Assembly (NCBI GenBank): GCA_038503065.1
Contig: JBCAMK010000001.1
Span: forward strand, 3,968,001 to 4,032,000
Reading direction: 5' to 3'
Origin: Paragyromitra xinjiangensis
Taxonomy: Eukaryota; Ascomycota; Pezizomycetes; Pezizales; Discinaceae
DNA length: 64,000 nucleotides
The position numbers were made by a program, and so were the translations under genes. This document shows, one piece after another, positions 1 through 13,230 of the stretch. The notes below the pieces were generated by a model that saw nothing but the letters and a program-made list of their open reading frames with translations, searched no databases and was not told where the DNA came from. The stretch's first letter is position 1, and each line of letters starts with the position of its first letter.

Positions 1-146
1 ACGTACGTATACCCCACCAAACAATGTTTGGGGCATCCATTTTCCTAGCTTTATTGAATCAACCTGGAACTTTTGATAAAATGTCCGCTTACTATGAGGG
101 AACTATCTAGTTCAAGCAAGAGATTCAAGCGTATCGATTCTACAAT

Positions 147-570
147 ACAGTACAACCGCCTTATAAGAATACAGACGGTAGAATCGAGATATTTCGTATG
201 GGAAAATAAGAATATTTCCGTGAGAATATTCTTATCATTTTGGATGACTTTCCTTAGTATATTCTTATAGAAAATGGGGGAATATCTGAGAACCCTCTAT
301 ATTTAGGTAAAAACAGGGCAAGGATAATCGCAAAATCGCTTCCTGCATATAATTTTGGATACTAAGCAAAAATTTAGGGGGAATCGACTTCCCTAAGGCC
401 CCCCAAATGCCCTATCACTGCATTTAAATTTTAATTCATAGAGACTACCCCAGTATAAGCATCTTGGTGCACACTTGGCATTTCTTATAAGGATATTCGC
501 CCTACAAGGATACGGCATCCAGCCCCGACCGTATTCTTATAGGGCGATTATATCGATTATACTGTACCGT
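147..570. repeat. Decayed inverted-repeat element (possible MITE)
   Basis: The left end (about 147-172) and the right end (about 528-570, read on minus) share a segment containing CCTTATAAGAATAC / CCCTATAAGAATAC, next to TACAGTA. The right arm carries an extra stretch of about 11 bases, so the repeat is imperfect. A related single end lies near 48687-48715 (ATTCTTATGGGGCGATTATA). No coding capacity is seen between the arms. I infer an old non-autonomous DNA transposon, but the assignment is weak because the arms are diverged. Confidence 0.35.
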
Positions 571-3208
571 TATAATTAGGGTAGTGATCGAGTGACAATG
601 TGTGATCAAGAATGCATCGAATAGTTCTTTTAGCTAGGACCGGTCATATATCCCTTTCGTTAGTTCAAAGAAATATCGTATTTTACTGGCCACGTAACTT
701 TGAGTCTAGGTTTTAGTGCTGGTTGCACTTACCCGAGGATTGTCTGTAGGTGGACGAGCACATGAGGTTCCCCACCAAAGGCGTTTATCCCTTAAATCTC
801 AGTAGAAACTGTTTCGTGGCTGCTTCTCATTTCTTCTTCGGCAAGGAGGTGTAATGACCATAGATGAGTAAACTTATGGGGCTTTGGCGTAATAAGTAAT
901 TACGATGAAGCTCTCCTAATTACACACAAGCTTACCACGTTGAATTGTTCTCTCTCGGTGTGAGCCTGAGAAAATATATCTATCAAGTTGCCAATTTCTG
1001 TGCAGTTCGTCGTTCCAATGTTTATCAGCACCTTCATAATTATTTTTCCCCTTTTACGCAATAAAAACTATTCATGGTATTAGAGCTTCTCGAGCCATAT
1101 CGATACTTAACGGAAAGAATAACTTACCCGAGGGCGAAAACTTCTGGGCCTCGGCCCAAAGATTAGATCCGGGCACACTTCTGTAAGCTGGTAGGGGGTA
1201 GTGCCGAGGGAGAGTATTATTACCGAGTGAAAGAAGCATCGTAACGTATTCATTAGAATAGGTTACCGAGGCACGGGACAGATAATTGTGTAGTCTCGAA
1301 TGTTAGGTTTTAAGACATACGGGTGAGTTTAAGTGGGTCCACGATCGGGTAGCTAAAATTTACCTAATAAAACCAACCCAATCGGCCCGAGCGATCTCCG
1401 CGGCGTCTCCGGGTTAGCGAACGAAAACCAAGCTTTGGTGAAATTTAAGTACATATTTATAAACCTACATGGCAGTGTCTGAGCCAACTAAGTTTCCACG
1501 TTTTCACGCAGATTTGTCTCGGACATCGCCTCGCGAACTGTGCTTGTAGTCTACCTTCTTCAATCGGGTCGTATTAGCGAAGTTGTGCTTATAGAGACCA
1601 AACCCGAGTTTAAGATTGTATCACAGAGTGTCACTCGACTCCTACCGTCATTTTGTACTCCGGATAATGGAAAGGCCGAAATCAGAGGAAGAAAATTATA
1701 AACCAGAATTAGTGATAGGGGTTGACACAAGCTTAATGTGGCCCAAGATAAGAATAGCTTGATTGCCCCCAGGGTATAATGGTAGGTGCAAGGCGAAAAC
1801 CGAAACGAATATATAAGGGTTTATCCCACGAGTGACTTTATTTCAGCAGTTCCCACAGCTCTTTTACTCTCCTTCATCACTATACTTAGGTTAGGTGAAT
1901 AGGCTTGATACAGCAAACGAACCGCCATCCTTTTCGGCCTGTCAACTTCACTCTACTGAGTGATATTTCATGATCGATATTGCCTCATAAGTTACTATAG
2001 TTCTATATCATCAACTTGCTCTTATCAGGTTCCTGATTTTTTCTCTCTCAACGTTTATAGACTCCTAATTCTCTAACATTGACCACCTAACAAAACCTTA
2101 GAAAGTAGTAACGCAGAATAACCTCATCATTCACTGTTCTTTAGCGTAGAACAGTTTGTAACTCGAAGGTTCTCATCTTTCTCTGAGCGTACGATCGAAC
2201 TCCGAAGGGTCTTGAGACGAACAGCTAATTCAAATATACATCGTGAACTACGCTGCAGGTTAATTTTGGCATAGATAGAAGGAGACCCAAATGCTGACTT
2301 CGAATCTCTTGGCACTGATGATTCCTTGCTTTTATGGCATGGAAATTCCCATTCAAAGTTCGTCATTTTTGGGTTACCTTGCCTAATAGTGGGCCTATGA
2401 AGCTATATTTCTTTCCCTCAAACACCCGCGACTGGCTCGAGGGACATGTTTATTTTCACGAGTATTAGATAAAAGTTGAGTAATTATTAGTGCTACTACA
2501 GCAGTAGTAGTGACTATAGGTCAGGTTAGTAAAGTATCAAAGCTACTTACCACCATTGAATATGAATTATGAGCTACGGGTAATTCTAATGAGCTGATTG
2601 CTTAGAGTGTGTTGGTATTTAGCAACATGATCATGAAACCACCAGAAAAATATGGACAAAACTTGCTTGTCGGCTGGGAACTCTCGATCAAGTTATTGCT
2701 AAGCATTCGGATGATCCTGGATAGGTTGGGGAAATTTTGGGTGGTGAGGTGCAGTTGACAGTGAAGAGTGAATATAATGGCAAAAGGGGGCCTATATACG
2801 ACGAAAGAGGCTCTTCTCGCTCTAGGAGTGTGTTATATGCAAAAGCTTGGAGGATATTAAGCGTGCAGGGATGGTAAGGTTCGATTGCTTGATTACTCGT
2901 TGGGGACTGGCTTGACATCCATTTCTATATCACTGCCTTCGTACCTATGAGTTCCGAGGGCTCTCGCCCGAGACTCGCAACCGAGCCGTGGAGCTTATAC
3001 GAATTAGGAAGTCTTTTCCGGGAAGGTTGCTCCTCTTTTATCTTGTTATTTATCCCAACAGCTGTTCTCGTGCTTCTAGGCCCCCTCACCCAGGATGTGA
3101 TCTCAGCTTCAACTCACAATGCAACTGTTTCGTACAGTTACCCCATAAGGATAAGGGAAGAGTTTGATCTGCTATCGACATTTACCGGATATGTTACAAC
3201 TACATGTA

Positions 3209-3280
3209 CGTCAATGACGAATTGATGGATGTACTTAATTATAATCAATCAATCAATTAATCAATCAATGACGAATTGAT
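3209..3280. repeat. Direct repeat flanking an ATCA microsatellite
   Basis: The 16-mer TCAATGACGAATTGAT occurs at about 3210-3225 and again at about 3265-3280. Between the copies lies an imperfect ATCA tetranucleotide repeat. It could come from replication slippage or a local duplication. No gene is interrupted. Confidence 0.6.
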
Positions 3281-5016
3281 CGCTGCTCTTACTACCATCA
3301 ACTGGTATCGCGGACTCAAAATATATCGATGCGGCGAAGTAGCTGTAATCTAGATTTCACACCGCCAAGAGCATATGATCCTTCCCAAATGACATCATGG
3401 TCAAGTTGTCGCATGAATAAAAATCTCCAGAACAACTGGCTTAGGGTGCCTCAGGGGGTTGGAATATGGAAAATGACCTCCAGACTATCAAAATTATCCT
3501 TGAGGGAAAAATGTGATTATAGGGACTCATTACGACGATAATTTTCATCTCACCCGACAGCAAGGAGATTTCTAGGCGTATTTCGTGCTAGATCTTGGGT
3601 CACGTGGATATCCGCTTCAGGGGTGAAGCATGTTGAGTTAAGTTCAAGGTATACCTGTGGAATGAATGACTTTGTCTCTGGAGTAGTGGTGAGTCTCCAT
3701 CTAGACAGCCATGGGATGCTATTGTCCTCTATCAAAAGACCAATTCACAGGCGTTAATATCTGAGGTAGGGACTTTCTGGATTGATGTACTGTACGTAGA
3801 TTTGGGTGAGAAATGACAGTAACCTAACGTTCTCCCCTGCCACCACCAGAACTTCAAGACTGTAATTTCTCGGGGTGGGAGGGAGCAGTCTAGTTTCTTT
3901 ATTTCTCTCACTTGCTTCTCTCTCTTTTTATTTGTTGCTCTCTACATCATATTTTTATGGCATCCTGATTCTCCCCCCCTGCACTCGTATCGATTGCTCT
4001 GACGAACCCCGATCCCTCGTGCCCTTCTGCCATCCACTCCTTTCGAGCATTTTCCCCGTCAGACTACATGCCTGAGAATTGGATGTGAGGATTCCGGGGG
4101 AAATGCCCGATGGCGTGTTAAGTGATGAGGTGGTAAACCCAGCACAATTCTTAATGCTTCTGGTGCTATCAGATGCTAGAGGCCCCGCGGCTGCTGGGAA
4201 AGCTCAAGAAATGCCATGTCGTGCTCAATTGCTGTTCGTCAAGCTGCACGTGATACCGGAACTTGTCAGACCGATAGGCGAAAGGCTAAAAGCTGGCGTC
4301 GCCTCCACTTCCCTCCCGCCATGAGCTTCTTTTTCGTACAATCTTATCTTATCAGATTCGCTAAACAAGCTAGTATCCAACCATCCACTCCACGCCGCTT
4401 GGGTTGGGGCGATGGCGCAATCCAGGACCATAAATGACGGAATTTGATACTTGTCATACACGCAACCTGCAACGACCACATTGCGCCGCAAAGCGTGCGA
4501 ATTCGAGGCAGACAACTCATGGGATCGGAATCGGGAAATTATGTGGGAAACGAGGGAGTAGGGAATCAGTTTTTGAGGAAAAAGGGTGGCCATGAATTGT
4601 GATGATACATGTACCTACATGTATTTGTAATGCTGTAAAACTACAGTGAACTATGAAGCTAGTATTTTTACTTTTGCAGAGGTTTCACACTATTTACTAC
4701 TTATTTACACGTTCTTTTCACTTGCTCCTCGAGCTTGCATTTATAGAGAATCGATAGGCATCCCCCTGGGGTTAAGAAATACAAGCCCGTGGTTCAAGGA
4801 AACGAGCGATCTAGCTTAAAGGAAACGTAAACATGAACAGTAAACGAATACCCCATCCCAGAGCCCCCAAACTTCCATCTCTCGATCTTGCGCTGCGCCC
4901 AAAAAGTAAAGAAAAAACGCAAATAAGCAAATAAAACGTCCTTTTCAAGCGACAAAAAAAGCGATATAAAACAACTCCTTCCCCTCCTCCCTATACCAAA
5001 TTCCCTTATTCTTCAC

Positions 5017-6409
5017 TTATTTCTTTTCCTTCGTACCCACACCATCCTTCGCGCCTGCCTTCTGTTTTGACGATGGCCCCGCAGAATCCTTTGATGTATT
5101 CTTCTCCATGAGAAGATCCTTCAACCACGTATTCTCTGTTTGTAACTGCTTAATCCTGCTTTCTAACTCCTTCACTTTATCCTCCCCATCTTTTGCCCTC
5201 TTCTCTAGATCATGTTCGCGCTGCTTCTTCTTAACTCGGAATCTAGCAGACGCAGCCGTATTACGTCTCCGCTTATCCTCATCGGCAGCGCCAGTTCTCG
5301 ATCCAGATTCGGAACCATCGCCGCCAAATCCGAAGTTGTCGCCCGAAGTTGGTGATTGTATAGGATGTTCGGAGGAGCTCGCGGTGGAAGCTTTTCGCAC
5401 GCGCATTCCGCGAGATGAGGAAGTAGGAGTTATGGGGAAAGGTGTTGGAGAGGCAGAGTCCGACAATGGTGCAGGAGGGGGACGGTAGGAGCTCCCAGTT
5501 GGGACGTGAGGGGCGATCATATTGCCTGAAGCGTCTGTAAAGTTTGTGTTGACACTCACGGCGGCGTTGGGGGTTGTAGCAGTAGGTGTGTGGTCGTGGA
5601 GGTCCGCAGATGTATGGGGAATGTCGTCGAGGGAGAAAGAACCATAGCCAAAAGGGTCATAATCTATCCAGACAGGTGTGTGTTAGCCGTCTCCTGAAAT
5701 ATGCAAATCTGTATTTAATAAGTAAATTGTACTGGATTATCTTTATCCCTTGATATTATGATTAGTTAGCGCCATCCTGGTATAAGCCCACCGTTGGGAA
5801 AGCAGCGCGGATATTGGCGGCCCACGCATAAGCGGATTTGCGAGGGTTCAATTATTGCTTAAAATCAGAAGTGATATATCAGATGCGCGAATGTTGTGAT
5901 AGGTGCAGATTCCAACTATCCGAATGGGGGATAGGTGGGGAGGGGAGGGGAGGGGAGGGGGGTGGAACCTTCCCCGTGCTGTTGTGACACCTGTCCATTG
6001 GGAGAAGGGGAAAAGAAGGTGGTGTAAAGCAAAGCTCGAGAAGCTTTTTTTCCCCATGGCTGGAGTGATCTCCCATCACGCACACACATAAAATCAAAAA
6101 AGAAAAAGAAAACGAAAAAGAAATCTTATCTATAAACAACCTACCATTAAGGAAGTCCATATTTCCACCCTTGAGATTTGGATCAATCAGCTCTCCTTCC
6201 GCCAGCGGATCTCCTTCGGTATCTTCTTCATGCTGGCTAATATCTCGCGCTCTCCGTTGCTTCGTTTCGGGCCCCATGTCGAAGTCGAAAAACCGAGTAT
6301 TGGTGAATATCGCAAGGTCATCAGGGCTGAAGGCGTCAACAGCTTCAGTGTCATCCGCAGAGGGCAGGACGTTGAGGTTCCTTATACTGCCGTGGTAGGA
6401 ACCCGACAT
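5017..6409 (-). CDS. metR: bZIP transcription factor, Cys-3/MetR type (sulfur metabolism regulator)
   Basis: Two exons on the minus strand, 6409-6145 and 5663-5017, joined across a GT-AG intron in phase 1, give a protein of 303 residues. The N-terminus has the acidic DDLAIFTNTRFFDFDMG stretch shared by Cys-3/MetR proteins. Residues about 217-240 are the basic region (KRRRNTAASARFRVKKKQRE), followed by a leucine zipper to about 275 containing TENTWLKDLLMEKN. The middle is Ser/Pro-rich and the C-terminus is Lys-rich. In Neurospora and Aspergillus this family activates sulfur-assimilation genes when sulfur is limiting; the same role here is inference. The intron is 481 bp, unusually long for this window, and contains a run of G-tracts. 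The start was chosen at the ATG of MSGSYHGSIR, which gives the family's N-terminus. The bZIP assignment is firm; orthology to metR is likely. Confidence 0.88.
5933..5964 (+). other. G-tract run inside the bZIP intron (possible G-quadruplex)
   Basis: Four consecutive runs of four or more G, separated by single A residues, follow a GGTGG stretch, giving a strongly G-rich plus strand and C-rich sense strand of the bZIP intron. The spacing suits an intramolecular G-quadruplex. Any effect on splicing or transcription is speculative. Confidence 0.5.
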
Positions 6410-9400
6410 CTCATGGGATATTTATATGATTCCCAGTGTTAGTGGCGCTACAGCACGGTGATGTGTCGAAGCTGGCAGGCAGTCCGGGGAGCAGGAGAGG
6501 ATGAGAGTCCAAAAACAAAGAAAGTTGATTTCTTGCGCTGTCCAGAATAGAAACCAACAACAACCTACTTAAGAGTTGCGAAAAGAAGAAAAATGAATGA
6601 AAGAAGGAACGAAGGCTACAGCACACAGTCCCCCTCTACATATCTCCCTCTCGCCCTTTACCCCCCTCTTCTCGCTAACGCAAGTCTCATAGTCCCCGGT
6701 GCCCCCGTTGCCAAGTCACCCCTAAGAACTGGAATAGAGATCGAGATCAACTGGTAAACTGGTGTGCATATCCATTTATCGAAGCGTCTTCATCGAACGC
6801 GGCAGTTCCTACCTTTCCCGCAGCTGCTTCGAGTCAATGGTAAACGCAATTATTTTAGCAATATGGTTACAATCCAGGTACACGTGTACGGTCTTTTCTA
6901 TATCGCGGGGATGTGGAGGGGCTCTGACGCGCAAAAGTCGCGAGAGGTTATGTCAGTACATAGCTTGAAGACGCCATCGTGGTGTGTTCTGTCGGAATAT
7001 CTACATTGACAGGGATGTGGATGTCAACTATACTCTGCAGGGTGATTCTTTGCTCCGGTTGGCTCGGTACTAGTCGAAGACGGGAATAGGGAATATCATG
7101 CTATGCAGGCGCCCACCCCCACCATTCCGCTTCCGGTGCGAATATTAGATCTATTGTTGTAATTCTTCTAACACCAAAGTTCTTATGATGTTCCCGAACA
7201 ATTTCGGCGGCGACCGAGTTTAACCTCATTACTTTGACCGGGGTGAATTAGCTAGATATCTAGATCTCAGCCACTGGACCCTTAACGGGCCAATTAACAA
7301 TGTGATGAGTCGTAATTTCTGGACAGACCCTCTCCCAAAAGTTCTCAGATCTAGTTTTCTAATTTAAGTACCTGGTATTTCTGATATTCATTCAGACCTT
7401 GGTGGGGAAAAAGCAAAAAAAAGGCGAGAATCCAGATGGTACTATTGCAATCTCACCCAACCCTATGTGACTGCTTCATTAGCTTCCTTGATCACACAAT
7501 TCAATCTCCACCGGCTCATCAAACTCCTCACGAAAATAACAGACCCCACATGCACCTTCAAGTTATTCGCCCTTCTTCACCGCTTCCGCCTCAGCAAAGG
7601 TTTCCCAAATTCTATCCCACCCTCCTCAGCCGGCTTAAACTCTTGCAAGCTCTTAACCTTTCTAGACGTGGCAGAATTATGGACTATGCTTGTCCCGCAT
7701 CGAACATCCTAGGAGAGAAGGGCCCGAGCAGGTGATTTTGCATACTATGTCGTAATTGATAAAATGGTTAGATCTCCAATAGGGCGGGGAAGATGCGCGG
7801 CGAGGACAACGGAAATAACGGGATGCCCACCGAGTGGGGAATGCGTGCTTATATGAATTTCACGGGAGTGGGAAAACTTTGCTAGATCATGTCGTGGAAG
7901 GTAGCTATTGAGGCTGTTAGCGTGCTACCGCACGAGGGGGGAGCGGGAGCGAAGGAGTAAGGTGTAGACATGTGGAGTTTAACCCAGTTCATAGCATGCT
8001 TGATGCATAGACCAAAGTTTAATAGATACTTATCTTCGAGATCGAAAATCAGAGATCCTTAATGCACAGAAGCTGTATTAGTACTTTTAAGATCTTTAGC
8101 TTTGCCTTCGATGAGGAAGGGTTTCTTTCACCCATGGGGTGTACATATATTTTCCCTCTAGCAGAAATTTCGTCATAAAGTCGATAAAGATCATCATAGA
8201 GGCTCCAGTCTGAAGGACGGTGTTTACCCGTCGCCAGGACATCCCACAGTAGCATAGAACTCACCGGAAACGCAGACAATGGATCTGCAATGAAAATGAA
8301 TCGCCGACCAATGTTTTACCGATTCGTATCTCATATAGCGTTTAAAAACATGTATAATCCAACTATCAGCATGTTAGTGATTTTGCTGTTGATTCTAAGA
8401 TTTAATGAAAGAGAGACATACCCAATATCACAATCTTAGACGCGTATGCCTATATTACAATTATATTCATGCCTGTTAGACACACTATCCCGCAAAATAA
8501 TTTTCATAGCCCCTCAGAACTCATCAATTTTACCCATAGCCTAGGCGCCACCTATAGTCTTTTCTATGTCCTACCCACTTTCAACCTAGTTCGTCCACTA
8601 CTTCGACAGCTAAATTAGTATTGATATAATGGTGTCCAGCTTCAAGTATTTTCAATGTCGACGTTGTCGTAATAGTTTAAGAAACCATTGGGTGCGGCAA
8701 AGTTCCTGAGAAGGGTCAGGTTGAAGGTGCTGAATCCGATAGAAACCCTTGAGTATTGTATTTTCAAGACAGTAAGAACCGAGCAGCTTAGTAATGCGAG
8801 ACTTTAAGCCCAATTTTCTAAGGATAGGGCTGATTGATCTGAAAACCTGATTTTATGAGGACGTTTAGGGTTAGATGAAGGACCGGAATTAGCCACGGGT
8901 CTTTCCGAGATGGTCCCTGCACCGATCAAGCTTTCTTAGAGCCCGGCGCGGGTGCCTGGGCATGCAGGAACTAATGTTTTGTGATATCAAGCCTTCTCAT
9001 CGGAGATCACTCGTGCATTTGCTTTTTGCTTCCGTGGTGTTACACAAATAGACCCTCTTCCACCTCCTCCTACCCCGTTTCATACCATTCGATCTCCAGG
9101 GATGACTTCAACGTGCACGATTTCCACTGTACCTTGGCGAGTAAGTCTGGGGATCCCATAAAGTAGTATGCGTCACTCATTCGATTCTATGCCTTGTGCA
9201 TTCCCGCCGTTATCGGAACACGTGCTGCGTCTACCACAATCTATTGGTGGACTGATACCGATAAAATCAATCGCGTGACTGGCCAGGGTGCTTCCCGTTC
9301 GGCGGTTTATTCTTAATCCTCGCATGAGGGAAGTTAGTTCTCTAAATTATAACACATTCCTCCTCGCCACTTAACATGCATCGTCTATCTTTCATCAGTT

Positions 9401-12400
9401 CAGCAAGCAACCGCCCCCCCAAGCCTTCAGAGCGGACACCTTCTAGACTGAGAGTGAGGATCTAAGCCGCCATCAACCAAGGTATTAGGCTATGCCTGCG
9501 GAAAGACAAGCTCAGTAAACAAGTTATAGTAAAACAAAAAATTAGAAAGGTACTTACGCCAGAGGTAAATCATTTTCTTACCTCCTACCTTTTCCTTGAC
9601 CGCCTACTTTGAGCTTTAGTGATGGCTTATTAGATGCTTCTGATCACTAGTGATCACTCGGATCGGATGCCTTGCACTCAGACGAGCGTTCAGTAGACCC
9701 AGGATTAGGTGAACGCCGCTCATTTCCTGGACTTCCTTAGGAGTACATCTAACTCCAAGCAGTTTATTCGCTTGAAGGACTTCTTGAATGATATATTATG
9801 CACCCCGACAACTCTTTGTGCGTCCTCGGTGGAGATGACTCTTAATACTCAGCTAGCCGCCGCCTGAAGTCGCAGAATCTCGTTTCCTAAGTCTCATATC
9901 TCCTTAGTTCGCACTTCTCAAATACCTTCAACGGAGATAGGAGATAGCTTTCTTTACCTAATATTCTTTCCACACTACCGCCCTCCCAGATGACCTTCTT
10001 CACAGGAGTCTAACTGTGAATTTTTTTAATAAGCTGAACGGACGCAGCTTTTACTCATACCAAACCCTTCTGTCTCAATATCCAACACATGGTTTCCACC
10101 ATAGTGTATGATTCTTATAAGGGAGCACATTATCTCCTAAAAATAGACTCCACTGTCTAGTAAGTAGATGTCCGATATGCTAAATAAAAACAATTCTTCT
10201 TGCAATAAAGACTGGTATGAGATGAAGGGAATAATTTTAGCCCAAATTTCAAGCATGGTGCATGATGCGCTGGCATTTATGATGAGTTTGAGTTCAGAGT
10301 GATATAACTGTTTTCAAAGATATGAAAACGAAAAGGTTGTATTTTTTGGTGTAAGTATGTAACCACGATCTATAGGATACCATGCAAATTTCTAGGTCTG
10401 CTTGGGCAGTGTAGGCAGCTAGCATATTGTGGTGCGGGTTGGGGTGGTGACCCAAAACCGATAACTATCCTCTTAGACCCAAAGAATTTAATCATACCGA
10501 GGTCATCTTCAACAGCACCTTCGTTGGCTTCTATCCTTTGGATTACCCTCTCTCAACCACTCCTCGAAGCTTTGGCCCAGATGACAATAAGTTATCATGT
10601 CGGAAACCCTGAATACTGGAAAATGTGTAAAGTTCATTCCGAGCTCCTCCCACTTATATTAGAAGCTTGTGGCGATTTGTAGGCCCTGAAGTAATGTTAT
10701 CTCTAATACCATTTTCGTAGCGCCCAGAGAATGAAGCTGTTTCCCACGCAGAGAGTCTGCAAGGGCCAAAGAACCTTCTCACAAGATGAAAAGCCACTAA
10801 CCAAATATTGCGAACTTTTGCGAGACACGAATACATCGTGAGGAAATTCCAACATCGCGTGGATCACAACACGATACTATATATCAACTAGAAACCTAGT
10901 CTCATCTGACGAGGAGTGGTCGGCCAGGTGCGAAGAGTTTCGTTACTGCCGTTACATGTCTTTGGCTGTGCCTGCGGGATTTCGATAATACTTGAAGATA
11001 ACAAAGCCGACAGTATAATGCACGAGCTTGTATAACCTCTGGGTTCCTCTCTTGCTCGCTGGATCTTCTTTGGCTTAAATCCGGTAGGATGAGTTCCATC
11101 TGGAAGTTCATCCCCACATAAATGAACTCCAGCGACCTTTTGTGAGAGGTAACGGTTGCAGCTCATGGCCATCACAACCGATATGCGTGCTTGACTTACA
11201 TGTGCAGACAGATGCTGGGGAGTTTTTTCCCGAGAAGCTACCAACGAATACACCTGGAAACCATCATGTGCTAATTTATTGTATCTGCCCCTAATAATAT
11301 AGAGCCAGTAGGCTCTCTAGGACCACCATCGGACGTATTAAACGGGATCCTGTAGCATAGGTAGACAGGGTCCGAAAAGACCAAGTTCCTACAAAAACGG
11401 TAAATTATTGTACCAAAAGCCATTTCGTGCCCTGAGAGAACACTACTATAATTGTTGTCGTTATTCGCGCTATCGATAGTAACCCCGCCCACCAACGGAT
11501 AGGATTGTCGTGTCCTCTAGACACCCCCCCCTTCCAATAGACCCGAGAAAGCTCCGCCTATCTCCCCCGCTATAGTTTATGCATGCCCTGAAACTAGGCA
11601 AGATAACTCTCAAGCGCTTTGTTCGAAGAAATTCCTTTGACGGATAATAAAATTGACCCACGAAACACCCTCCTACCAGCAAGGCCCATTGGCGGGGGGT
11701 TCGGTCGACTTTTATGAAGTGTTCTGCTAGCTACGATCTGGAACACACCAGGGAATGTGTGATTTCAGCAAGTTCGACTTCGCTGGAGGCGTGTCTAAGT
11801 GATGATGCTTCACTCGGGGGTTTTAGGGTTTTTTGTGGTTGTTATGTTTGACCCTGTGCGCAACTCAAGCGTAAGTTCATCACCTCGTAAATGAGTTACA
11901 GCTATAAGATAGCCGTAGTGAAACACCTCCCAAGTAATGTCAGTCTAGCCGATGAACGAAGCAAACCCTTCTAACACATTGAGAGCCATGTCCATCATGA
12001 TATTCGGGTGATGTCTTTGTGTCAATGTTGCTAGGAAATGCATATCAGTACGAGTTTCATCTACAGCAGAGAGGTTATTATACAAAATTTTGACTAATCG
12101 CTGCAGCAAGCTGGTTTATATTAGATTGTAATCGTGGATAAAGGCAGATCGCTGCAGGGCAAATGACTTTGAGGAAGAGAAGATGCGAAACATGTGGGTT
12201 AACCAACCTCACACGTCTATGTTTAGATATCTCTTTCAGTAGATCTAACAGTAAGGAGAAGCGTTTAAAGGTGAATAGTTGAAGTTTGGGGTTAGAGGTT
12301 GGAGGTTTGAGATCGAGAGGGTGTTTTAATCCTTGATGGCCTTTAGGAAGCGAGGGAAGGGAAAGAGGCACGCTGAAGGAAAACGTGCCCAAACTAGCTA

Positions 12401-13230
12401 GGTAGATCATCCTAATGCTTGACAAGGCCCAGAGCCGTCAGATGACTTAGAATCAAAAGGGGCTTTTGCCTTCACCAAAAATCACTCGCAAAACCCCCAC
12501 TCCACAAAATACGACCAGAGCAGCGCTACAAACCGCACTTTATCACACCGACTCAGGCTAAAATATATTTATGACTTCTAGCTCTCTATCCCATACCCCT
12601 TTCTCGCTCGATCTACCTCCTCTCCTACTAAAAGATCCGCGGAGCCACTTACGCTTGAGATTCACAGCATCTCTCCGAGTCCAGCTCCCGGATCCGTCAT
12701 GGCTCGTAGACGAGAAATGGAAAGAGTTGGAGATGATTAGAGGAGTTGGGTTCTGTGTACAGTTCCCTATCCCCATCTACACCTATCGCCTAAAAAATTG
12801 TGAGAAGGAGGCTAAATTAAGCTAAAGTTAAACATCAAACTCAGATTAGACAACCATCAAGCCCCAGAAGAACTAGTAGAGGGGTTTGGTCGGTGGTTAT
12901 CGGGGGCAGAGGTTACCATACCTATGATGTAGGGTAGAGGCTGGTGCTAAAAATCATAGATGTGGTCCCAGCTCCTGTTTTCGACGTCCTTGCAGATCCT
13001 AGAGCGGAAAGTAACAGAGGAGGGGGTGGATATTATCAGTAGGTCCTACTTATTTTTTCTGTTCATCATATAATATCAAACCTAATACCCTACTAATAAC
13101 CGATGTAGTCGACTTAGTTCGCTCCTCCTCAATCCCGGCAGCAACTGAACTTCTGCTTTCTACGATTCGACCCACAGCTTCTCTTACGTGTATCGTTCTC
13201 GGATTCTCATTCTCCCGCAAAGGGCTACTT
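6410..13230. other. Intergenic, mostly AT-rich region without intact genes
   Basis: The first few hundred bases are the promoter side of the bZIP gene. The rest is AT-rich and stop-rich. Protein-like but unrecognised fragments occur on minus near 7460-7720 (stop-rich) and at 8049-8279. A perfect 16-bp palindrome (TGATCACTAGTGATCA) lies at 9641-9656. The last several hundred bases before 13231 are pyrimidine-rich and probably form the promoter and leader of the next gene. Nothing else was recognised. Confidence 0.55.
8049..8279 (-). CDS. Unrecognised short reading frame, possible gene fragment
   Basis: A 76-codon frame whose central part has a protein-like composition: a Trp/Tyr/Asp-rich segment (PSDWSLYDDLYRLYDEI) then a basic, Lys-rich segment (ARGKIYVHPMGERN and SSSKAKLKILKVL). 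Just upstream on the same strand is a plausible splice acceptor (TTTTCATTGCAG), so this could be the last exon of a degraded gene. No upstream exon could be built. The family is unknown, and chance cannot be excluded for a frame this short. Confidence 0.25.
   Translation of the reverse strand: MSAFPVSSMLLWDVLATGKHRPSDWSLYDDLYRLYDEISARGKIYVHPMGERNPSSSKAKLKILKVLIQLLCIKDL

Larger units (their letters stand above)
1..5016. other. AT-rich gene-poor region
   Basis: I see no convincing gene here. All reading frames are short, and the region is AT-rich with many stops, as expected of repeat DNA mutated by RIP. It contains a decayed inverted-repeat element (about 147-570), a 16-bp direct repeat flanking an ATCA-type microsatellite near 3209-3280, and several short frames (for example 2947-3225 on plus and 4225-4593 on minus) that match no family I know. 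The region ends at the 3' end of the bZIP gene. Confidence 0.6.

Noticed and set aside
2947..3225. 92-codon plus frame with one hydrophobic stretch
   Set aside because: It is short and ends inside a duplicated microsatellite region. No family recognised.
4225..4593. 122-codon minus frame near the bZIP gene, overlapping plus frames at 4079-4324 and 4216-4437
   Set aside because: No recognisable domain, no splice context, and competing frames on both strands. Left as unexplained.
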